The translations under genes were made by a program, and so were the position numbers. DNA of 8,471 bases from NCBI GenBank assembly GCA_025355595.1, contig JANXZI010000750.1, positions 1 to 8,471 on the forward strand. The letters run 5' to 3'. This DNA comes from Spartobacteria bacterium (lineage in GTDB: Bacteria; Verrucomicrobiota; Verrucomicrobiia; Chthoniobacterales; Chthoniobacteraceae). The notes beneath the pieces were generated by a model that was not told the DNA's origin, ran no database searches, and saw only the letters and a program-made list of their open reading frames with translations. Shown in pieces: positions 1 through 7,618 of the stretch; positions within the stretch are counted from its first letter, which is position 1; the number at the start of each line of letters is the position of its first letter.

Positions 1-492
1 AGCTTCGCAAATTCCGGCGCAGCAATCCGCACGTCCGCCTTCCGCGACATCGGCGGCTACCCGGATTTTTTCTTCCACGTGTATGAGGAGCCCGACCTCG
101 CGCTGCGCTGCGCTGTGGCAGGCTGGCAGGTGCGCTTCGAACCGTCCGTGACGGTGCGGCATCACTTCACCTCCCTCGGGCGGAATGAAATCCGCACGCA
201 CCAGCGACACGCACGCAACGAGATGTGGAGCGTGCTGCTGCGCTGCCCGATGCCGCAGCTCCTCGCCGTCGCGCCCTTTCGCGCATGGCGGCAATTTTTC
301 TACGCCTGCAAGCGCGGCTGGCCGTGGGTCTGGCGCGAGCCGCGCTGGTGGTGGCAATGTCTCGGCGGCATCGCGCGATGCCTGCGCGCACGCAAAGCAA
401 TCGCCTGGCCGCGCTACCGCGCATGGATGCAGCTCGTGCGCACGCCGCTCACCGACGCTGCGGAATGGGAGGCGAGATTCGGCACACGATGA
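1..492 (+). CDS. Family 2 glycosyltransferase, C-terminal part (5' truncated by window)
   Basis: The reading frame is open from base 1 and ends with TGA at 490-492, giving 163 visible residues; the N-terminal nucleotide-sugar binding half lies outside. Visible residues 4-6 (NSG) and 17-20 (IGGY) followed by YEEPDLALR at 28-36 match the late GT-A segment of GT2 rhamnosyl- or glycosyltransferases, where a small residue cluster, a 'GGF/Y' and an acidic 'E-D-x-D-L-x-x-R' block carry the catalytic base. Here the block is E29-E30-P31-D32. The following HHF (54-56) and RNEMW (72-76) are also typical of the WbbL/RfbF-like branch. The C-terminal part is rich in Trp and Arg and probably membrane-associated. 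It overlaps the next gene by 4 bases and would add one sugar to the lipid-linked repeat unit in the cytoplasm. Donor and acceptor cannot be told from sequence. Confidence 0.85.
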   Translation, partial: SFANSGAAIRTSAFRDIGGYPDFFFHVYEEPDLALRCAVAGWQVRFEPSVTVRHHFTSLGRNEIRTHQRHARNEMWSVLLRCPMPQLLAVAPFRAWRQFFYACKRGWPWVWREPRWWWQCLGGIARCLRARKAIAWPRYRAWMQLVRTPLTDAAEWEARFGTR

Positions 493-1628
493 GAATTTCC
501 TTTTCCGCCACAAACCCCTGCCACCTGTGGCCGACTGCGCGCGCCGTCGCACAGGAGGGCGCGTTCGGCGTGTACTATTCGGGCTATCCCGCGTGGAAAA
601 TCGCGGACGCAAATCCCGCGCAACTGCGCTGCTCCAGCTTCCGCACGAACATCGTGTATGGCCTGCTGAAATACGCACCCGCCGCACTGCGCCCAAGTTC
701 GCGGCGGCTTTTCCTGTGGCAGGACCACGGCTTCGACCGCTGGGTCGGCGCGCACTTGGAGCCGTGCGATTTCATCCACGCGATGCCCGGCCAGGCACTG
801 CACACATTCCGCGCAGCGAGGAAGCTCGGCATCCGCACCGTGCTGAATCACGCGACCGGCCCGGCGCGCGAATGGGTGCGGATCATGCAGCCCGAATACG
901 AGCGCGTCGGGATGAAACTTGAAAAGGAATGCCCGTATGACGCCGCGTATTTTGCACGCGAGGACGAGGAGTATGCGCTCGCGGATTTCCACTGCGCGGC
1001 CTCCACCGTCGTGCGCGATCAGCTCATCGCGAGCGGCATCCCGGAGGATCGCATCTGGGTCGTGCCGTACGGCGCGGATACGAATGCGCGCGTCTTCCAT
1101 CGCGCGGAAAATGCGTCGCCGCCGCCGGCCTTCCGCATTCTCTTCGCCGGGCAGATTTCGCTGCGCAAGGGCATCCGCACGCTGCTCGATGCGCTCACGC
1201 TCGCAGCCCGCCCGCATTGGAAGATGGAATTCATCGGCGCGCGATCCGCGGAGACGGCAAAGGATTTTGCCGCATACCGCGGCGCGACGCCGCTCACCTT
1301 TCACGGCGCGCTGCCGCAGGAGCAGCTTGCCCGCGCGATGCGCGACAGCAGCGTGCTCGTGCTGCCATCGCTGGAGGAGGGCTTCGGCCTCGTGATCCCG
1401 CAGGCGCTGAACTGCGGCTGCCCGTGCATCGTGAGCGAGCGCGTGGGCGGGCGCGACTTCGTGCGGCACCGCGAAAATGGCAGCATTTTCCCCGTGCACG
1501 ACGCCACGGCACTCGCGGCGGAACTCGAATGGTGGGAGCTCCACCCGACGCGGACGAAGGACAACTTCACTTGGACGGACGGCGCTCGCACGCTTATTGC
1601 ACAGAGCGAGGCTGCCCTGACTCCATGA
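489..1628 (+). CDS. Family 4 glycosyltransferase with EX7Q motif
   Basis: This 379-residue protein is a normal length for a GT-B fold GT4 (retaining) enzyme. The C-terminal donor-binding domain starts near FRILFAGQ (215-222), continues with SLRKG (224-228, the conserved R/K that contacts donor phosphate), FHGAL (271-275), and VLPSLEEGFGLVIPQAL (291-307). The canonical E-x7-E becomes E297-x7-Q305. The N-terminal domain begins with a beta strand RISFSA but lacks an obvious glycine-rich loop; DHGFDRW (79-85) and NHATGP (120-125) are the recognisable blocks. The chosen start is ATG at 489, which overlaps the preceding TGA as ATGA; the frame stays open further upstream to base 225, but that would place the start inside the conserved GT2 gene. 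A purine stretch GGGAGG at 467-472 lies 16 bases upstream, too far for a strong ribosome site. Probable role is cytoplasmic transfer of a hexose or similar sugar to the growing repeat unit; the sugar is unknown. Confidence 0.88.
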   Translation: MRISFSATNPCHLWPTARAVAQEGAFGVYYSGYPAWKIADANPAQLRCSSFRTNIVYGLLKYAPAALRPSSRRLFLWQDHGFDRWVGAHLEPCDFIHAMPGQALHTFRAARKLGIRTVLNHATGPAREWVRIMQPEYERVGMKLEKECPYDAAYFAREDEEYALADFHCAASTVVRDQLIASGIPEDRIWVVPYGADTNARVFHRAENASPPPAFRILFAGQISLRKGIRTLLDALTLAARPHWKMEFIGARSAETAKDFAAYRGATPLTFHGALPQEQLARAMRDSSVLVLPSLEEGFGLVIPQALNCGCPCIVSERVGGRDFVRHRENGSIFPVHDATALAAELEWWELHPTRTKDNFTWTDGARTLIAQSEAALTP

Positions 1629-3175
1629 ATAATTTCCATCGCCCAGCCCGCAAGGCCGCCCTGCCGGGTCCGCCGCAGCGCGCGGCCGGCCCCGCGGCCG
1701 CCGCGCCAGAATGGGTGCCGCCGTGGCCGCGCGCGGATGCCACGCTGGCCGCGCTCCTCGGGCTGGTCGCCACCGCCTTTGCCATGGCGAACGCCAGCGA
1801 CGGCCCCAAGACGCAGCTCGCGCACACCACGTCCGTCGGCGTGTGCCTCACGCTGCTCGTGAGCTTCGCCTTCGAGGCGCGCGGCGGCATGAGGAATCTC
1901 ATCCGCCCCGATCTCGTGAGCATCGTCGCGCTGTACTACCTCACGCTTTACGAGTTCCTTTTTCCGCAGCCGTTTTTCGAGCAGAATATCCGCGGTGTCC
2001 ACACCGTGTATCTCGCGCTGTGGGCGATTCTCATCGGCTTCACCGGCATGTTCATCGGGCGTCATCTCGTGCCGCGCGGGAAGCAGCCATTCGCGGAGGC
2101 GATGACGAGGCCGGTGCCGCCCGCCTGGCTCGCCGCGATTCTCTGGGGGAGCTTTTTCCTCGGCTTCCTTTACGTGCTCCTCGGCGTAAATTTCGACCTG
2201 CCGAAAATCTTCGAGGCGATGATGCGCGCGCGCTTTGACCAGCCGTGGGGCCGCGGCAGGCTCGGTGACTGGAAGGCGCTCATCAACGAATTGCAGCTCC
2301 TGCTCTATCTCGTGCCGCCGATCGTCGGGCTGATGTTCGGGCGACGCGAGCGCTACTCCGCGCTGAGCCTCGTGCTCGCGATGGCGGCGCTCCTCTGGCT
2401 CATGTTCTTCGGATTTGCCGCGGGCACGCGCTCGGTCTTCGCGGCGTACCTCATCACCTTTCTGATCGCGTACGCCTTTTCCTCGCCGCCGAAAAACCGG
2501 AAGCAGGTCCTCCTCGTCGCCGCCGTCTGCGGGGGGCTCCTCGTCATGGCTACGCGCGTGATGCTCGACATGCGCACCATCGGCCTGAAGCGCTGGCTGG
2601 AGGGCGAGCGGCAGAACATGGTGACCCGGCAGAATTCCTCCGTCTTCGTGGATGACAACCTCCTCGCGATCTCCGTGCTCGCGCAGTACTTCCCGAGGCA
2701 AAACAACGGGCACTACCTCGGCTTTGAGATCCCCTACCTCGCGCTCATCCGCCCGATCCCGCGCGCCCTCTGGCCGGGGAAGCCGACGGGCATGTCCATC
2801 TCGATCGAGAACATTTTCCAGACAAAGGGCGTCACCATCGCGGCAACCTTCGTCGGCGAGGCCTACATGTCGGGCGGGCTTCTCGCCGTGGCGCTGGAGG
2901 GCCTTATCTTCGGCATCCTCGCGACGTACTGGAACCGCTTCTCCTCGCCGAAAAACTCCGAGCTGGGCCTCCTCGTGTACTCGTCCGGCTTCTACGCGGT
3001 GACCATCACCATGCGCTCGTGCTTTGCGCTCACCACCGCGATTCTGCCCTGCGCCGCCGGAATCCTTTTTGCCAGATACATCCTCCCGAAAGTCCGGGAG
3101 AAATTCAAACCCCGCGCCGTGCTCCCGCCGGCCCTGCGCCACCGTGCGCCGGCGCCGCCGCCCTCGGAAGACTAG
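1625..3175 (+). CDS. Wzy-type oligosaccharide repeat-unit (O-antigen/EPS) polymerase
   Basis: This 516-residue protein is an inner-membrane polymerase candidate that would link lipid-carried repeat units at the periplasmic face. About 11-12 hydrophobic segments can be read, roughly at residues 38-56, 68-83, 95-116, 127-145, 167-188, 221-239, 247-265, 270-285, 295-311, 405-433, 446-463 and 465-484. Supporting motifs are GTRS (267-270) after a membrane segment, RPIPRALWPGKP (376-387) and FVGEAYMSGG (409-418), which resemble conserved blocks of the O-antigen polymerase / repeat-unit polymerase families. The largest soluble loop (about 312-404) lies between them, as usual for Wzy proteins. Residues 8-36 and 497-513 are Pro/Ala-rich and look like disordered tails. 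The start ATG overlaps the preceding stop (ATGA). Wzy proteins diverge strongly, so the assignment rests on topology, motifs and context; a WaaL-type ligase is a less likely alternative. Confidence 0.82.
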   Translation: MNNFHRPARKAALPGPPQRAAGPAAAAPEWVPPWPRADATLAALLGLVATAFAMANASDGPKTQLAHTTSVGVCLTLLVSFAFEARGGMRNLIRPDLVSIVALYYLTLYEFLFPQPFFEQNIRGVHTVYLALWAILIGFTGMFIGRHLVPRGKQPFAEAMTRPVPPAWLAAILWGSFFLGFLYVLLGVNFDLPKIFEAMMRARFDQPWGRGRLGDWKALINELQLLLYLVPPIVGLMFGRRERYSALSLVLAMAALLWLMFFGFAAGTRSVFAAYLITFLIAYAFSSPPKNRKQVLLVAAVCGGLLVMATRVMLDMRTIGLKRWLEGERQNMVTRQNSSVFVDDNLLAISVLAQYFPRQNNGHYLGFEIPYLALIRPIPRALWPGKPTGMSISIENIFQTKGVTIAATFVGEAYMSGGLLAVALEGLIFGILATYWNRFSSPKNSELGLLVYSSGFYAVTITMRSCFALTTAILPCAAGILFARYILPKVREKFKPRAVLPPALRHRAPAPPPSED

Positions 3176-3184
3176 CCCGCACAT

Positions 3185-4363
3185 TTGTCCAGGCCGCCCG
3201 ACAAATCGCTCGCATTCCTCGACGGCCTCCGCGGGCTCGCCGCGCTCTGGGTGCTGCTCCATCACGCCCGCTGGCTGCTGTGGGAGGGCTGGGAAAATTT
3301 CGCCCGCACTGCGGGCGAACATTCCATCGCGACCCGCGCCCTCGCGTACGCGCTGGTGCCGCTGCGCTACGGCCACGAGGCCGTGTTGTTTTTTTTCGTG
3401 CTCAGCGGATTCGTGATCCATCTCGGCTATGCCAAGCGGCTCGCCGCAGAGGGTGAAAATGCGCGCTTCGGGTGGCCCGGATATTTTTTCCGCCGCGCGC
3501 GACGCCTCTATCCGCCGCTCATTTTCGCGATGCTCCTCACGCTCGTGTGCGACCGTGCGGGCGCGGCGCAGGGCTGGGGCATCTACCGCGGCGCGACGCC
3601 CTACGCGCTGATCAATTCCACGATCACGCCCGTGCATGATCTGCCCACGGCGCTCGGCAATCTCGCCTTCCTCATGCAGAGCTTTTTCCCGAGCTGGGGA
3701 ACGAACGGCCCGCTCTGGTCGCTGCATTTCGAGTGGTGGTTCTACATGCTCTATCCGCTGCTCTGGGTCGTCTCGCGGCGCTCCGCCATCGCGGCGACCG
3801 CGGTCGTGGCGCTGCTCTTCGCGGTGAGCTGGCTCATCGGGCCCGGCGCAGGCTCCGTGTTTTTCGTCGCGCGGATTTTCACCGCACTCCTCACATGGTG
3901 GCTCGGCGCGCTGCTCGCGGACATTTACGTCGGGCGAATCCGCATCCGCTGGACCCGGCTTGCACCATTCGCCCTGCTGCTCGCCGTGCTGCCGGTGGCG
4001 TTGCCGCTGCTCGCGCGACGCTGGCCGGCAGTCGCGCACGGCTGGCTGCCCGACACATTTTACGGCATCGGATTTGCAGGTCTGTTCGCCTGCTGCTTTG
4101 CGCTTCGCGAAAAGGGCGTCTCGCTGCATTTTCTCAGCCGCCTGAAGCCGCTCGGCGACATGTCCTACACGCTCTACATCGCGCACCTGCCCATCCTCGT
4201 GTTCCTCGCTGGATGGGTGATGAGCCGCTCGCCGGACGGCACGCTCCCGCGGCATTTTGGCTGGGCGGCGCTGGGCTCGCTGCTCTGCCTCGCCGTCGCA
4301 TGGCTCGCGCATCTCGTGGTGGAAAAGCCGTTCACCACCCGGAAAGCGGGGGCGGCATCATGA
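3185..4363 (+). CDS. Acyltransferase-3 family membrane O-acyltransferase, TTG start
   Basis: The 392-residue protein has the length and block order of acyltransferase-3 (OafA/NodX-like) enzymes, which move an acyl group, often acetyl, onto sugars of surface polysaccharides. Seen in order: LDGLRGLAALWVLLHH (12-27, with the conserved His at 26/27), LFFFVLSGFVI (68-78), RRARRLYPPL (103-112), NGPLWSLHFEWWFYMLYP (174-191), MSYTLYIAHLPIL (326-338) and VEKPF (379-383). Around ten membrane helices are apparent and there is no fused SGNH domain, so the acyl acceptor may be modified directly. Start: the preceding gene ends with TAG at 3173-3175 in the same frame, and no ATG or GTG occurs before the conserved LDGLRG block, so TTG at 3185 is the only reasonable initiator. 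There is no visible Shine-Dalgarno sequence, and coupling to termination 9 bases upstream is likely. It overlaps the next gene by 4 bases. Acyl donor and target sugar are not predictable. Confidence 0.9.
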   Translation: MSRPPDKSLAFLDGLRGLAALWVLLHHARWLLWEGWENFARTAGEHSIATRALAYALVPLRYGHEAVLFFFVLSGFVIHLGYAKRLAAEGENARFGWPGYFFRRARRLYPPLIFAMLLTLVCDRAGAAQGWGIYRGATPYALINSTITPVHDLPTALGNLAFLMQSFFPSWGTNGPLWSLHFEWWFYMLYPLLWVVSRRSAIAATAVVALLFAVSWLIGPGAGSVFFVARIFTALLTWWLGALLADIYVGRIRIRWTRLAPFALLLAVLPVALPLLARRWPAVAHGWLPDTFYGIGFAGLFACCFALREKGVSLHFLSRLKPLGDMSYTLYIAHLPILVFLAGWVMSRSPDGTLPRHFGWAALGSLLCLAVAWLAHLVVEKPFTTRKAGAAS

Positions 4364-5430
4364 CCCGAACCGTGACCCGCGTCGCATTCGTCAGCGTCGT
4401 GCCGTCGCCGTACCAGCGCGATCTTTTCGCCGCGCTCGCGGCGCGCGACGATGTGAAGCCGCGTGTCTTTTACATGGAGCGCGCCGCGCCGGATTCACCG
4501 TGGCCTGAACGCCCGCTCGCACCGTACGAGAGCTATCTGCCGGGGTTTTGGTTCCCGCTCGGCCACGCTCGCGTGCATGTGAACTGGCGACTTCCGTCGC
4601 CGCGCGACTTCGACGTGATCGTCTGCAATACGCTCATGTCGCTCACCGGCCAGTGGCTCATGCGCGCAAAATTGCGCCGCGCTCGCTGGATGTTCTGGGG
4701 CGAGAAACTCGGCGTACCTTCGCGCAGGCACAACCTGCTCACCGCGCCGCTGCACCGCGCCGCTGGCATCGCCGCCATCGGGACGCAGGCCGAGCGCGAC
4801 TACGCCGCGCGATTTCCGGAGACGCGCATCTTCAACATCCCATACCACTGTGATCTCGCGCCCTTCGCCGCCCAGCCGCGAGCGCCGCGAGCGCCGGGCA
4901 TCGTCACGTTTTTTTTCTGCGGCCAGATGATCGCGCGCAAGGGCGTGGACCAATTGCTCGCCGCATTCGCCACGCTGCCGGAAAATGCGCGCCTCCTCCT
5001 CATCGGGCGCGAGGCGGAACTGCCACAGCTCCTCGCAAATCTTGCCCTGCCGGTGCGCGAACGCGTGCGCTACGCGGGCTTCCAGACCCCCGATGCGCTG
5101 CCAAACTTTTTCGCGCAGGCCGATGTCTTCGTGCTGCCGAGCCGCTACGACGGCTGGGGCGTCGTCGTAAATCAGGCGCTTGGCGCGGGCCTCCCGATCA
5201 TCGCGAGCGACCAAGTCGGCGCGGCACACGACCTCGTCTGCGAGGGCACAAACGGCTTCACCTTTCCCGCCGGCGATGCAAATGCACTCGCCACCGCGAT
5301 GCACCGCTACGCCACGAATCCCGAATTCGCCCGCGTTCACGGCGAGGCATCCCGCGCTGCGCATGCAGACTGGACGCCTGCGCGCGGAGCGGAACGCTGG
5401 ACACGCGCCTTGCAGGCGGTCTGCACATGA
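4360..5430 (+). CDS. Family 4 glycosyltransferase with DX7Q motif
   Basis: This 356-residue GT-B glycosyltransferase opens with a strand RVAFVSVVPSPYQRDLF (7-23), the PSPYQ loop being common in GT4 enzymes. The C-terminal domain begins around IVTFFFCGQ (181-189), with IARKGVD (191-197), VRYAGF (236-241) and the nucleotide-sugar block LPSRYDGWGVVVNQALGAG (259-277). The usual E-x7-E pair is D264-x7-Q272; Asp at the first position (YDGWG) is a known GT4 variant, while Gln at the second is less usual. The two domains are joined by a PRAPRAP linker (173-179) encoded by a 9-base tandem repeat. ATG at 4360 overlaps the acyltransferase stop (ATGA), and the next gene also starts inside its stop. It would act in the cytoplasm on the repeat unit; donor unknown. 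The longer open frame upstream is antisense-like noise within the acyltransferase gene. Confidence 0.88.
   Translation: MTRTVTRVAFVSVVPSPYQRDLFAALAARDDVKPRVFYMERAAPDSPWPERPLAPYESYLPGFWFPLGHARVHVNWRLPSPRDFDVIVCNTLMSLTGQWLMRAKLRRARWMFWGEKLGVPSRRHNLLTAPLHRAAGIAAIGTQAERDYAARFPETRIFNIPYHCDLAPFAAQPRAPRAPGIVTFFFCGQMIARKGVDQLLAAFATLPENARLLLIGREAELPQLLANLALPVRERVRYAGFQTPDALPNFFAQADVFVLPSRYDGWGVVVNQALGAGLPIIASDQVGAAHDLVCEGTNGFTFPAGDANALATAMHRYATNPEFARVHGEASRAAHADWTPARGAERWTRALQAVCT
4875..4896 (+). repeat. 9-base tandem repeat, 2.4 copies, in glycosyltransferase linker
   Basis: The unit GCCGCGAGC occurs twice in a row, followed by a partial third copy. Being 9 bases long it keeps frame and encodes Pro-Arg-Ala repeats at residues 173-179 of the glycosyltransferase at 4360-5430, in the hinge between the N- and C-terminal domains. 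Copy-number change would lengthen or shorten the hinge by three residues without breaking the gene. Confidence 0.7.
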
Positions 5431-6581
5431 AAATCCTCCTCGTCAGCACCAGCAGCGGTTCGCGCGGCGGCGGCGAACTTTACCTCAACTACCTCGGTCG
5501 CGCACTCGCGGCGCGTGGGCATGAGGTCGCGCTCTGGGCGTCGTCGCATCCGCGCATGGACGAGCTGTGCGCGCAGTTTGGAAATATCGGCACCGTGCTG
5601 CGGCACGACTACACGAACACGTACGACCGCCGCTTCCGTTCCATCGCGAGCTACCTCGACGGCGCATCGGCGCGCGCGGCGGCGGAGTCGTGGAAAAAAT
5701 TCGCGCCCGATGTCGTGCATCTGAACAAGCAGAACCTCGAGGACGGCCTGGACCTCCTGCGCGCCGCGACCGACTGCGGACTCCCCGGCATCTGCACGAT
5801 TCATCTCACGCAGAGCGCAAAATACCTGCGCGCAAAGACGCCATGGATCCGAGACTGGGTCGCGCGCCGTGCCCTGAAGAAATATCGCGGCCCGATGGTC
5901 GCCGTGATCGAGGAACGCAAGCGCGACCTCGCGGAATTCCTCGGCAGCGCCGAGCGCACGCACGCAATTCCAAACGGCGTGGAACTGTATGATCTTTCCG
6001 AACGGAGAAAAATCCACGACGCGGTGCGCCGCGAGTTTCACGTCGCGCACGACTCGCTGCTGCTCGTCGCCGTCGGCCGCATGGTCCCGCAGAAGCGCCC
6101 CATCGCATTCCTCGAATTTGCCGAGCGCATTCTCGAAAGGCTCCCGCACGCGCGCTTCATCTGGGTCGGCGACGGGCTGCTCGCGCCGGACTGGGATCGC
6201 TGGGTCGCCGGGCGGCACCTCGGCAACATCATCCAGCGCCTCCCGTGGCGGAGCAATGTGCGCGACATGCTTTTTGCCGCGGACGCATTTCTGCACGTCG
6301 CAGAATTTGAGGGCCTGCCGCTTGCGATCCTCGAGGCGCTCAGCGCCGGGCTGCCCTGCGCGATCTCGCCGAATCTGCTCCGCGAAATGCCCTTCCTGAA
6401 CGAGACGAACTCCGTCGCGATTGACGACGCCAGCGACTGGGCGCAGACACTCGCCGATCCGAACGAGCTTGCCGTGCGCGGAAAAAATGCACGCAAGCTC
6501 GCCGAGGATCAGTTTTCATTCGACATGATGGCCGCGCGCTACGAGGCGCTGTATTGCGAAGTCACCTCCCGAAAGCCGTGA
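5427..6581 (+). CDS. Family 4 glycosyltransferase (canonical EX7E)
   Basis: The 384-residue protein is a textbook GT4 glycosyltransferase. The N-terminus MKILLVSTSSGSRGGGELY has the glycine-rich acceptor loop (G14-G16, E17), followed by LARAL-type helix and GHEVALWA (31-38). DVVHLNKQN (95-103) and TIHLTQSAKYLR (124-135) occupy the usual acceptor-domain positions, and IPNGVELYDL (181-190) marks the domain crossover. The donor domain has VAVGRMVPQKRP (214-225, with the R218/K223 phosphate contacts), FIWVGDG (244-250), and AEFEGLPLAILEAL (292-305) with E295-x7-E303. Both ends overlap neighbours by 4 bases (ATGA upstream, GTGA downstream). AGG at 5414-5416 lies 10 bases before the start and could be a weak ribosome site. 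It should transfer a sugar from a nucleotide donor with retention of configuration; specificity is not inferable. Confidence 0.92.
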   Translation: MKILLVSTSSGSRGGGELYLNYLGRALAARGHEVALWASSHPRMDELCAQFGNIGTVLRHDYTNTYDRRFRSIASYLDGASARAAAESWKKFAPDVVHLNKQNLEDGLDLLRAATDCGLPGICTIHLTQSAKYLRAKTPWIRDWVARRALKKYRGPMVAVIEERKRDLAEFLGSAERTHAIPNGVELYDLSERRKIHDAVRREFHVAHDSLLLVAVGRMVPQKRPIAFLEFAERILERLPHARFIWVGDGLLAPDWDRWVAGRHLGNIIQRLPWRSNVRDMLFAADAFLHVAEFEGLPLAILEALSAGLPCAISPNLLREMPFLNETNSVAIDDASDWAQTLADPNELAVRGKNARKLAEDQFSFDMMAARYEALYCEVTSRKP

Positions 6582-7618
6582 AGATCCGATTCTTCGAGCC
6601 GCCGGAGGAGCAAAAAATCGGAGGGCTGAACGCCGCGATCATCTCGCAGCGCATCGCGCTGGAAAAACTCGGCCACGAGGTTTGCATCAACGGCGATGCG
6701 CCGGTGCGGGATGATACCGATGCGGTGCATTTTCACGGGCTGTGGCAACGCAACTATCCCGCGCTCGCGCAGGCGTGCAGGCACGAAAGAATCCCGTTCA
6801 TCGTAAGCCCGCACGGGATGCTGGAGCCGTGGGCGCGGCGAAAAAAATGGTGGAAGAAGTGGCCGTATTTTCACCTTGTGGAAAAGCGCTGGATCGCGCG
6901 CGCCGCAGGGGTGCTCGCGACTGCAGCGCCGGAGGCCGCGAGGCTGCGTGCTATATTTCCACGGAGCCGCGTGGAGTGGCTCCCGCTCGGACTCACCGCG
7001 GACAAGCGCCCGGATCACGCAGCCGCACGCGCAAGGCTCGGATGGGGCGGGGACGAGACCGTGCTGCTCTACCTCTCGCGCATCCACGAAAAGAAGGGAC
7101 TCGATCTGCTGCTGGCCGCGCTCGCCGAACTCCACGGCACGCTGCCCGTCGCGACGCGACTCGTGATCGTCGGCCCGGAGGAGCAGCCCGACTACGCGGC
7201 GCGCTGCCGCACATTCATCGCGCAAAATTCCGCACGCCTCCCGCGCGCCGACTGGCTCGGCGCGGTGTGGGGCGAGGATCGCTGGCCGTACTTCCAAGGC
7301 GCGGATCTTTTCTGCCTGCCGACGCATTCGGAAAATTTCGGCCTCGCCGTGCTCGAGGCCTGCCAGGTCGGCACGCCCGCGCTCACGACGACGGAGACTC
7401 CGTGGGCCGACACGCTTGGCAGCGGTCGCGGCTTCATCGCACGACCGGAAATCGCGGACCTCCGCACGCAGCTCGCACGCTTTTTTTCCAAGCCGCGCAC
7501 CAGCGCCGACGAACGCGCGGCACTCGCCGCGTGGGCGTGGGAAAATTTCGACTGGGCAAAGCTCGCGCCTCGCTACGCAGCGCTGTATGCGGGCCTCGCA
7601 AACTCCGATGCCCGCTGA
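6578..7618 (+). CDS. Family 4 glycosyltransferase, GTG start
   Basis: The chosen product has 346 residues from GTG at 6578, which overlaps the previous TGA as GTGA and places VKIRFFEPP at the N-terminus, the usual position of the first strand. A TTG at 6554 would add eight residues without homology-like character, so GTG is preferred. Blocks in order: KIGGLNAA (13-20, acceptor loop), HFHGLW (51-56), SPHGMLEPWA (77-86), a Lys/Trp-rich helix (89-104), LSRIHEKKGLDLLL (166-179) and THSENFGLAVLEA (249-261) with canonical E252-x7-E260. The HGLW plus 'PHGML.PWA' pair marks a GT4 subgroup frequent in capsule and exopolysaccharide loci. Its last 11 bases overlap the small downstream gene. Likely cytoplasmic, adding one sugar to the repeat unit. 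Confidence 0.9.
   Translation: MKIRFFEPPEEQKIGGLNAAIISQRIALEKLGHEVCINGDAPVRDDTDAVHFHGLWQRNYPALAQACRHERIPFIVSPHGMLEPWARRKKWWKKWPYFHLVEKRWIARAAGVLATAAPEAARLRAIFPRSRVEWLPLGLTADKRPDHAAARARLGWGGDETVLLYLSRIHEKKGLDLLLAALAELHGTLPVATRLVIVGPEEQPDYAARCRTFIAQNSARLPRADWLGAVWGEDRWPYFQGADLFCLPTHSENFGLAVLEACQVGTPALTTTETPWADTLGSGRGFIARPEIADLRTQLARFFSKPRTSADERAALAAWAWENFDWAKLAPRYAALYAGLANSDAR

Noticed and set aside
185..922. A + strand frame of 245 codons across the first two genes
   Set aside because: Arg/Ala/Ser-rich translation with no motif, overlapping two recognisable glycosyltransferases in other frames.
414..1544. Long - strand frame opposite the first GT4 gene, and similar ones at 4495-5364, 5337-6296 and 6539-7672
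   Set aside because: Each is mainly the register-matched antisense of a well-supported gene; low-complexity charged translations and no motifs.
1301..4312. Open reading frame of 1003 codons on the - strand opposite the polymerase and acyltransferase genes
   Set aside because: It lies in exact codon register with the two + strand genes (both in one frame), so it only shows that they avoid TTA, CTA and TCA codons. Its product is an Arg/Glu/His-rich string with no domain or hydrophobic pattern, while the + strand products have clear family motifs.
6554..6577. TTG at 6554 as start of the last glycosyltransferase
   Set aside because: GTG at 6578 gives the normal N-terminal strand and the GTGA overlap seen as ATGA elsewhere in the operon.
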